Positions 47,076 through 54,255 of a stretch of DNA of 54,255 bases are shown piece after piece (within the stretch, counting starts at the first letter, position 1; every line of letters begins with the position of its first letter). The position numbers were made by a program, and so were the translations under genes. Below the pieces are notes generated by a model. The model did not search any database, was not told the origin of the DNA, and saw only the letters and a program-made list of their open reading frames with translations. The stretch spans positions 1 through 54,255 of the forward strand of contig SCUO01000045.1 of the NCBI GenBank assembly GCA_004297395.1, given 5' to 3'. Source of the stretch: Chloroflexota bacterium. GTDB taxonomy: Bacteria; Chloroflexota; Limnocylindria; Limnocylindrales; CSP1-4.

Positions 47076-48082
47076 CCGCTCCCGGGTCCGAGGCAGGGCC
47101 CGGGCCCGAGCCCGTTCCCGGCGCTCCCATCGGGCTCTTCCGCTTCACGATCGAGGGCCGGCAGGCGCCCGGCCTGTACGTCGCCGGCTGGCTGGCGTCG
47201 CTCGTCGGCGGAAGCGCCGGCCTCGTCGGGATCCTGGCCGGCGCCTCCCTCGGTGGCGCGATCGTCTTCGTGGTCGGCCTCGGCGTCCTGTTCGCCGGGC
47301 TCCTCCTGCTCGGCGGCTCCCAGCTCGTCGAACGGCGCGCGGCCGGGCTCATCTACCCGGGACCGTCACCGATCCTCGTCTTCGGCGCGACGATCGTGGG
47401 CCTGTATCTCGCGGTCGTCGTCGTGGCGACACCGCTCGAGATCCTCGGCGTCCGCCTGGATGGACCGATCCTGAACCTCGTCGGCGTCGTCATCCAGGCG
47501 GCCGTGGTGCTCCTCATCCTGCGGCTCCTCGTCGTCGGCCCGGGCGCCCTGTCGTGGTCGGACATGGGCCTCCGGGCAAGCGTGCCGGGCGCCATCCGGG
47601 AGCTCGTCTGGGGCGCCGCGTTCGCCCTGCCCGTGATCATCGTCACGTCGATCGCAGTGGGCATCCTGGTGACGGTGCTCGGTAGCGCTCCCGAGAGCCC
47701 GCTGCCTCCGACCGGGACATCGACCGGACTGGTCCTGAACCTCGTCGCCGGGGCGGTCATCGCCCCCCTCTACGAGGAGCTGCTGTTCCGGGGCTTCGCC
47801 ACGACGGCCTGGGCCCGGGTCGCCGGCCCCGCGACCGCGATCCTGCGCACGTCCATCCTGTTCGCCGTCGCCCACGTCCTCACCCAGGGCGGCGAGACCT
47901 TCGGCCAGGCGTTCGCGATCGCGATCGTCGGCGCGGCCGGCAGGCTGCCGGTGGCGCTGGTGCTCGGCTGGGTCTTTGTCCGAAGGGGATCGCTGTGGGC
48001 CTCGGTCGGGCTCCATGCCGCGTTCAACGGGATCCTGCTCGTCGTCGCCGAGGCCGCCCTCCGCGACCTCCCCGCCGGCTGA
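47072..48082 (+). CDS. CPBP family intramembrane metalloprotease
   Basis: The 336-aa protein has about eight membrane segments and the CPBP (CAAX protease-like) motifs: APLYEELLFRGFATTAWARV (EExxxR), RTSILFAVAHVLTQGG and VGLHAAFNGILLVV (HxxxN). Bacterial members mature peptides or confer bacteriocin immunity; the substrate here is unknown. The TTG start overlaps the upstream stop (TTGA). Confidence 0.88.
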   Translation: MTAPGSEAGPGPEPVPGAPIGLFRFTIEGRQAPGLYVAGWLASLVGGSAGLVGILAGASLGGAIVFVVGLGVLFAGLLLLGGSQLVERRAAGLIYPGPSPILVFGATIVGLYLAVVVVATPLEILGVRLDGPILNLVGVVIQAAVVLLILRLLVVGPGALSWSDMGLRASVPGAIRELVWGAAFALPVIIVTSIAVGILVTVLGSAPESPLPPTGTSTGLVLNLVAGAVIAPLYEELLFRGFATTAWARVAGPATAILRTSILFAVAHVLTQGGETFGQAFAIAIVGAAGRLPVALVLGWVFVRRGSLWASVGLHAAFNGILLVVAEAALRDLPAG

Positions 48083-48187
48083 CGACCCTCGCACCGGCCG
48101 GATCGCAACCGGTTGATCCGGGGTGCAGCGGGCGGTGATCGGGCGGTGAGCCCTGCCCGCTAGGCTGCGCCGCGTCCTCGGGTCCGG

Positions 48188-49021
48188 ATGGCGGGGGGAA
48201 TCGGCGGGCTTCCGTCGTCCGGGTCCCGGGGACGCCCATCCAGGAGTGTCGAACCGGAGGCGAGGGTGACCCACGGCAGCGCCGGACCGGGCGCACTGGT
48301 GCCGTTCCCGCGCGGCCGAGCCCTCCGCGAGCTGCCGGCTGCGGAGCGACCCCGCGAACGCCTCGAGCTGCGCGGACCGGCCGGCCTGTCATCGGCCGAG
48401 CTGGTCGGACTGCTCTGGGGATCGGGAAGCCGCGGCCGGTCGGCCGTCGACCTGGCCGAGGACGCCATCACCCGGTTCGAGGGCCTGACCGGCCTGGCCC
48501 GAGCCTCGGGCCTGGAGCTCGAGGCCATCCCCGGCATCGGGAGCGCCAAGGCCGCCCAGCTCCAGGCGGCCTTCGAGCTCGGACGCCGGCTCCTGGCCGA
48601 CTGGCCGGCCGCCCGCTGGACCGTCCGCTCACCCCGCGACGTCGCGGACCGGCTCGTCCTCCAGATGGGCCGCCTGGAACGCGAGGAACTGCGGGTCGTC
48701 GTGCTCAACACGAAGAACGTCGTCCTGCGGGTGACGACGACGTACCAGGGCAACGTCAGCGCCTCCCTCGTCCGGGTCGGAGAGCTGTTCCGCGATGCCG
48801 TTCGCCTGACCGCGAGCAGCGTCATCCTCGTCCACAACCACCCGAGCGGCGACCCAACGCCATCGCCCGACGATCTCCACCTGACGGCCGAGGCGCTCGC
48901 CGCCGGGCGCCTTCTCGACATCGCCGTCCTGGACCACCTCGTGATCGGCCACGACGCCTTCGTCTCGATGCGGGACCGGGGCATCGACTTCGACCGTCCG
49001 GGCCTGCCGCCGGCCGCCTGA
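48188..49021 (+). CDS. radC: RadC family JAB-domain protein
   Basis: The 277-aa protein has N-terminal helix-hairpin-helix features (LARASGLELEAIPGIGSAKA) and a JAB/MPN domain: LRVVVLNTKNVVLRVTTTYQ, SASLVRVGELFRDAVRLTAS and the HxH...D metal site LVHNHPSGDPTPSPDDLHLT. Once linked to repair, its cellular role is unsettled. The ATG at 48188 leads a Gly/Arg-rich region; a GTG at 48266 after GAGGCGAGG would begin closer to the family core (RALRELPAAERPRERLELRG). TAGGCT (48161-48166) could be its -10. Confidence 0.92.
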   Translation: MAGGIGGLPSSGSRGRPSRSVEPEARVTHGSAGPGALVPFPRGRALRELPAAERPRERLELRGPAGLSSAELVGLLWGSGSRGRSAVDLAEDAITRFEGLTGLARASGLELEAIPGIGSAKAAQLQAAFELGRRLLADWPAARWTVRSPRDVADRLVLQMGRLEREELRVVVLNTKNVVLRVTTTYQGNVSASLVRVGELFRDAVRLTASSVILVHNHPSGDPTPSPDDLHLTAEALAAGRLLDIAVLDHLVIGHDAFVSMRDRGIDFDRPGLPPAA

Positions 49022-49048
49022 CCCCGCGGCAACGGAGGAATGCAGCAA

Positions 49049-49064
49049 GCGAGGGAACCCTCGC
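49049..49064 (+). terminator. Hairpin after radC
   Basis: GCGAGGG-AA-CCCTCGC is a perfect 7-bp inverted repeat 28 bp after the radC stop. No T-run follows, so it may be a weak or factor-assisted terminator. Confidence 0.45.
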
Positions 49065-49175
49065 GGCCGTCAGTGCGCCCATCCTGCCGCCCCACCGCGC
49101 GCGATTCGGCCTCCAGCGATATGCTCAACGCTGCATTGATCATCTACGCGCCGTTAAGGGGTCGCTGATCGCCAG

Positions 49176-49745
49176 GTGGACCGTCGAACGATGCTCATCC
49201 AGGTCCTCGATGAGCTGACCCTGCACGCGCCGTCCGGATTCATGAAGTTCATGCGCCGATGGCCGTCAGGGCCGGTCAGCCTCGTCCATCTCCAGGTCCT
49301 GATGCTCCTCGACGGCGAGGGACCCCAGGCGATGCACCTCCTTGCCGAGGCCCTCGACGTCTCCCAGGCCAGCGCGACGGGCATCATCGACCGGATGGAG
49401 CAGCGCGGCCTCGTGACGCGGGTCCGCGATGCGGGCGACCGGCGGGTGATCAGGGTTGCCCTCACCGATCCCGGCCGGCAGCTCCTGGCGACGATCGCGG
49501 CCGAGCGCCGGGAGCGCCTCGCGCTCGTCCTGGCCGAGCTCAGCGATGACGAGCTCGAGGGCTTCCTCCGCGGCAGCCAGGCCCTCCGACGCGCCCGAGA
49601 GCGCCTCCTGGATCGGCTCCCGGCCGCCGCCCACGCGTTCGCCGACGGCACGGGGCCGGCCGCGGCGCGCAGGGGATCGGTTCCGACGAAGCGGGGCGCC
49701 GCGACCGCGACAAACACCGGCCGGCCGAAGGCGACGCGCCGATGA
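49176..49745 (+). CDS. MarR family transcriptional regulator
   Basis: The 189-aa protein has a winged helix (VSLVHLQVLMLLDGEGPQAM, HLLAEALDVSQASATGIIDR, MEQRGLVTRVRDAGDRRVIR) and a basic tail of about 35 residues. GTG at 49176 and ATG at 49191 are alternative starts. It overlaps the ABC exporter gene by 4 nt, so it probably represses the exporter and its own gene. Confidence 0.92.
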   Translation: MDRRTMLIQVLDELTLHAPSGFMKFMRRWPSGPVSLVHLQVLMLLDGEGPQAMHLLAEALDVSQASATGIIDRMEQRGLVTRVRDAGDRRVIRVALTDPGRQLLATIAAERRERLALVLAELSDDELEGFLRGSQALRRARERLLDRLPAAAHAFADGTGPAAARRGSVPTKRGAATATNTGRPKATRR

Positions 49746-51469
49746 TCCCGATCCTGCGGACCTACCTGGCGCCGTACGTCCGGCCGATCGCCTTCGTCCT
49801 CGCCCTCCTCCTCGTCCAGGCGATCGCGAACCTCTACCTGCCGGAGCTCAACGCCGACATCATCAACAACGGCGTCGCCAGGGGCGACACCGACTACATC
49901 GTCCGGACGGGTGCCTTCATGCTCGCCGTGACGCTGGCCCTCGGCGTGGCCTCGATCATCGGCGTCTACTGGGCCGCCCGCATCGCCATGGGCTTCGGGC
50001 GAGACCTCCGGACGGCCATCTTCCGGAAGGTCGAGACCTACAGCCAGGTCGAGGTCAACCGGTTCGGCGCGGCCAGCCTGATCACCCGCAACACGAACGA
50101 CGTCCAGCAGGTCCAGACCCTCGTCCTGATGGCCCTCAACGTCATGATTTCGGCTCCCATCCTGACCATCGGCGGCGTGATCATGGCCCTCCGCCAGGAC
50201 GTGCCCCTGTCCGGGCTGCTGCTCGTGATCATCCCGCTCATGGCGCTCCTGATCGGGTTCGTCCTGACCCGGGCCGTGCCCCTGTTCCAGGCCGTCCAGG
50301 AGAAGCTCGACCGCCTGAATCTCGTGATGCGCGAGACGCTGGCCGGGGTTCGCGTCATCCGGGCATTCGTCCGGACCCGCCACGAGGAGGCCCGCTTCGA
50401 CGAGGCGAGCCTGGACCTCATGGACACCAGCCTCACCGTGAACCGCCTCTTCGCGATCACCCTGCCCGCCCTGCTCGGGATCATGAACCTCTCGACGGTC
50501 GCGATCCTGTTCTTCGGGGCCTACCGGGTGGAGAGCGGGGAGATGCCGATCGGCAACCTGACCGCGTTCCTCCAGTACATCCTCCAGATCCTGTTCGCGA
50601 TCATGACCGCGGTCATCATGTTCGTGCTGGTTCCCCGGGCCGCGGTCTCGGCCGGCCGAATCCGGGAGGTCCTCGACACCGAGCCCGCGATCGTCGATCC
50701 GCCGAGCCCGATCTCGCCGCCACGCGGCGGCCGGGTCGAGTTCCGGGGCGTCGAGTTCCGCTACCCCGGCGCCGAGGAGCCGGTCCTCCGGGACATCTCG
50801 TTCGCGGCCAATCCGGGCGAGACGACGGCGATCGTCGGCAGCACCGGCAGCGGCAAATCGACCCTCATCAACCTCCTGCCCCGCTTCTACGACGCGACCG
50901 AGGGCACGGTCCTCATCGACGGCGTGGACGTCCGGGACATGGATCGCCAGGACCTCTGGTCCCGGATCGGGTTCGTGCCCCAGAAAGCCTTCCTCTTCGG
51001 CGGCAGCGTGGCCACGAACCTCCGGTACGGCGACCAGGAGGCCAACGACGAGGCCATCTGGGCAACCCTCGAGATCGCCCAGGCGAAGGACTTCGTCAAG
51101 GAGCTGCCCGAGGGCCTTCAGGCTCCGATCGCCCAGGGCGGGACGAACCTCTCGGGCGGGCAGCGCCAGCGCCTGGCCATTGCCCGGGCCCTCGCCAAGC
51201 GGCCCCAGATCTACGTCTTCGACGACAGCTTCTCGGCCCTCGACTTCCGGACCGACGCCCGCCTCCGGGCAGCCCTCAGGCGGGAGCTCGGCGGGGCGAC
51301 CGTGATCATCGTCGCCCAACGGGTGGGCACGATCCTGCACGCCGACCGGATCGTGGTGCTCGAGGACGGCGGGGTCGCCGGCATCGGGACGCACGACGAG
51401 CTGATGGCGACCTGCGACACCTACCGCGAGATCGTCCTGTCCCAGGTCACCGAGGAGGAGGTCGCATGA
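49742..51469 (+). CDS. ABC exporter half-transporter, degenerate-site subunit
   Basis: The 575-aa protein has six membrane helices followed by an ATPase with Walker A IVGSTGSGKSTLINLLPR, Q-loop VPQKAF, signature NLSGGQRQRLAIARAL and Walker B YVFDDSFSALD. The residue after the Walker B Asp is Asp instead of the catalytic Glu. Such a change marks the degenerate-site subunit of heterodimeric exporters (BmrC/TmrB-like). It pairs with the overlapping downstream gene. The likely role is multidrug or lipid export under MarR control. Confidence 0.93.
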   Translation: MIPILRTYLAPYVRPIAFVLALLLVQAIANLYLPELNADIINNGVARGDTDYIVRTGAFMLAVTLALGVASIIGVYWAARIAMGFGRDLRTAIFRKVETYSQVEVNRFGAASLITRNTNDVQQVQTLVLMALNVMISAPILTIGGVIMALRQDVPLSGLLLVIIPLMALLIGFVLTRAVPLFQAVQEKLDRLNLVMRETLAGVRVIRAFVRTRHEEARFDEASLDLMDTSLTVNRLFAITLPALLGIMNLSTVAILFFGAYRVESGEMPIGNLTAFLQYILQILFAIMTAVIMFVLVPRAAVSAGRIREVLDTEPAIVDPPSPISPPRGGRVEFRGVEFRYPGAEEPVLRDISFAANPGETTAIVGSTGSGKSTLINLLPRFYDATEGTVLIDGVDVRDMDRQDLWSRIGFVPQKAFLFGGSVATNLRYGDQEANDEAIWATLEIAQAKDFVKELPEGLQAPIAQGGTNLSGGQRQRLAIARALAKRPQIYVFDDSFSALDFRTDARLRAALRRELGGATVIIVAQRVGTILHADRIVVLEDGGVAGIGTHDELMATCDTYREIVLSQVTEEEVA

Positions 51470-53478
51470 GCGGCCCAACGGGCCGGTCCGGCGGCACCAC
51501 GCCGGCACCCGCCCCGACTCCGAGCGCCGCCGCCCCGCCACCGCGACGGCCCATGGGCGGGGGGCCGGGGATGATGTTCCAGCAGGCCCCGGCGGCGAAG
51601 TCGAAGGACTTCAAGGGCTCCTTCCGGCGCCTCGTCGGCGAGCTCCGGCCCGAGCGCCGCGGCGTCGTGGCGGTCCTCGTCCTGGGGGTCGTGAGCGTCT
51701 TCTTCTCGGTCATCGGCCCGAAGCTCCTCGGCAACGCCACGAACGTCCTGTTCGAGGGCGTGGTGGGCAAGCAGTTCCCGGCCGGCGTCACGATCGACCA
51801 GGTCGTGGCGGGCCTCCGGGCGAACGGCCAGGACAACATGGCCGACATGCTCATGAGCATGCATGTGACGCCCGGCGTCGGCGTCGACTTCGCGGCCCTG
51901 ACCTCGATCCTGGTGATCGTGACCGTCGTCTATGTCCTCAGCTCGATCTTCAGCTGGGGCCAGAGCTACATCATGGCCGGCATCACCCAGCGGACGGTCT
52001 ACCGCCTCCGGCAACGGGTGGACGAGAAGCTCGGTCGCCTGCCGCTCAGCTACTTCGACCGGAACTCCCGGGGCGACATCCTGAGCCGCGTCACGAACGA
52101 CATCGACAACATCAGCCAGAGCCTCCAACAGAGCCTGACCCAGCTCATCACCTCGGTCCTGACGGTCGTCGGGGTCCTCGTGATCATGCTCACGATCAGC
52201 CCGCTGCTGGCCTTCGTCTCGATCCTCGTCGTGCCCCTCTCGATCGTCATCACCGTCCTGATCGCCGGTCGCAGCCAGCGCCAGTTCGTGGCCCAGTGGG
52301 CCGGGACGGGCGACCTCAACGGCCACATCGAGGAGATGCATACCGGCCACTCGATCGTCAAGCTCTTCGGCCGCCAGGAGCAGGCCATCGCCCGCTTCGA
52401 CGAGCTCAACGAGGAGCTCTACCAGGCCAGCTACCGGGCCCAGTTCATCAGCGGCATGATCCAGCCGGCGATGACGTTCGTGTCCAACCTGAACTACGTC
52501 GCCATCTGCGTGATCGGCGGCGTCCGCGTGGCCAGCGGCCAGATGTCCCTGGGTGACGTCCAGGCGTTCATCCAGTACTCCCGCCAGTTCACCTTCCCGA
52601 TCATCCAGGCGGCCTCGATCGCCAACGTCCTCCAGAGCGCCGTCGCCTCCGCCGAGCGCGTCTTCGAGCTCCTCGCCGAGGCCGAGGAGACCGCCGACCC
52701 GGTGCCGCCCGCCAGGCCCGCCCGGATCAGCGGCCGGGTGGCCTTCGAGGACGTGGCCTTCCGGTACGAGCCGGACAAGCCGCTGATCGAGGCCATGGAC
52801 CTGCTGGTGGAGCCGGGCCGGACCGTGGCGATCGTCGGGCCGACCGGCGCCGGCAAGACGACCCTGGTCAACCTCCTGATGCGTTTCTACGACGTCGACC
52901 ACGGTCGGATCACGATCGACGGCGTCGACACCCGGACCATGACCCGCGACGACCTCCGGCGGACGTTCGGGATGGTCCTCCAGGACGCCTGGCTGTTCCA
53001 GGGCACGATTCGCGACAACATCGCCTACGGCGCCGACGGACCGGTGAGCGAGGAGCGGTTCCACGAGGCGGCCGAGGCTGCCCACGTCGATCACTTCGTC
53101 CGGACCCTGCCCGACGGCTACGCCACGGTCCTCGACGACGAGGCCACGAACGTCAGCCAGGGCGAGAAGCAGCTCCTCACCATCGCTCGGGCATTCATCG
53201 CCGACCCGCCCATCCTGATCCTCGACGAGGCGACCTCCTCGGTCGACACCCGGACCGAGGTCCTCATCCAGCGGGCCATGGCCAGGCTGATGCGCGGCCG
53301 GACCTCGTTCGTCATCGCCCATCGGCTCTCGACGATCCGGGACGCCGACCTCATCCTCGTCATGAACCAGGGCCGGATCGTGGAGCAGGGCCGCCACGAA
53401 GACCTGCTCGCCCGCCGGGGCTTCTACCACGAGCTCTACGCCAGCCAGTTCGAGGAGGCCCTCGAACCGGTGGCATGA
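51466..53478 (+). CDS. ABC exporter half-transporter, consensus Walker B subunit
   Basis: The 670-aa protein has a Pro-rich N-terminus of about 45 residues, six membrane helices with an insert of about 60 residues after the first, and an ATPase: Walker A IVGPTGAGKTTLVNLLMR, Walker B ILILDEATSSVD with Glu and the H-loop FVIAHRLSTIRDAD. Its signature is NVSQGEKQLLTIARAF rather than LSGGQ. Together with the upstream subunit this gives one intact and one degenerate ATP site. The ATG overlaps the upstream stop. Confidence 0.94.
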   Translation: MSGPTGRSGGTTPAPAPTPSAAAPPPRRPMGGGPGMMFQQAPAAKSKDFKGSFRRLVGELRPERRGVVAVLVLGVVSVFFSVIGPKLLGNATNVLFEGVVGKQFPAGVTIDQVVAGLRANGQDNMADMLMSMHVTPGVGVDFAALTSILVIVTVVYVLSSIFSWGQSYIMAGITQRTVYRLRQRVDEKLGRLPLSYFDRNSRGDILSRVTNDIDNISQSLQQSLTQLITSVLTVVGVLVIMLTISPLLAFVSILVVPLSIVITVLIAGRSQRQFVAQWAGTGDLNGHIEEMHTGHSIVKLFGRQEQAIARFDELNEELYQASYRAQFISGMIQPAMTFVSNLNYVAICVIGGVRVASGQMSLGDVQAFIQYSRQFTFPIIQAASIANVLQSAVASAERVFELLAEAEETADPVPPARPARISGRVAFEDVAFRYEPDKPLIEAMDLLVEPGRTVAIVGPTGAGKTTLVNLLMRFYDVDHGRITIDGVDTRTMTRDDLRRTFGMVLQDAWLFQGTIRDNIAYGADGPVSEERFHEAAEAAHVDHFVRTLPDGYATVLDDEATNVSQGEKQLLTIARAFIADPPILILDEATSSVDTRTEVLIQRAMARLMRGRTSFVIAHRLSTIRDADLILVMNQGRIVEQGRHEDLLARRGFYHELYASQFEEALEPVA

Positions 53479-54255
<777 letters not shown>

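Overview
The window is about 70% G+C, densely coded and free of tRNA, rRNA, CRISPR or insertion sequences that I could find. Gene content fits a high-GC member of the Chloroflexota, perhaps the Limnocylindria/Ellin6529 group, with Actinobacteriota as the main alternative. The pointers are a UPF0182 giant membrane protein, a Ycf45-like R3H ATPase, the PdxS/PdxT form of vitamin B6 synthesis, a PII-like c-di-AMP receptor, GuaB3, TldD/TldE and many zinc-ribbon proteins. The taxonomic call is inference; no marker gene was searched.

Layout. 1-8.9 kb: a partial HNH endonuclease and a leucine/isovalerate catabolism (liu) set on the minus strand: HMG-CoA lyase, a 66-aa protein, methylcrotonyl-CoA carboxylase alpha, enoyl-CoA hydratase and, further along, the carboxyltransferase beta subunit and a MOSC protein. 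A saccharopine dehydrogenase-like gene and a zinc-ribbon gene on the plus strand split the set. The alpha subunit is unusual: an excisionase/MerR-type helix-turn-helix is fused in frame to the biotin carboxylase. 8.9-12.1 kb: an XRE/nucleotidyltransferase pair resembling a toxin-antitoxin unit, a lipoprotein, and a divergent TIGR01777 epimerase/GbsR regulator pair with a perfect palindrome between them. 12.2-18.5 kb: pdxS-pdxT followed by four overlapping genes (GNAT-like, R3H ATPase, PrsW-like protease, DCC thiol protein). 18.5-24.5 kb: SnoaL-like protein, a frameshifted XRE gene, a hairpin-rich intergenic region, tldE-tldD and a NicO-type Ni/Co exporter. 24.6-28 kb: tmk, ECF sigma and RskA-like anti-sigma, then a GAF-GGDEF cyclase divergent from a c-di-AMP receptor. 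28.4-33.7 kb: MFS transporter, Pr6Pr-like membrane protein, DinB, Nudix, GuaB3, an F420/quinone reductase-like protein, truncated hemoglobin. 33.7-39.9 kb: a frameshifted gene, a two-component system, a small membrane protein, guaA and a DUF1028-TPR protein. 40-48 kb: zinc-ribbon and membrane proteins around UPF0182, ending in a CPBP protease. 48.2-54.3 kb: radC, a MarR regulator with a heterodimeric ABC exporter, and the start of mreB.

Two features run through the whole window. At least thirteen genes carry a TANNNT -10 hexamer ending exactly 6 or 7 nt before the start codon, which predicts leaderless mRNAs. Genes inside operons instead overlap by 1-11 nt. No intergenic gap exceeds 300 bp. 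The largest (19604-19878) carries repeated short hairpins, and the gap at 6516-6732 holds a 113-bp element with 18-bp inverted ends.
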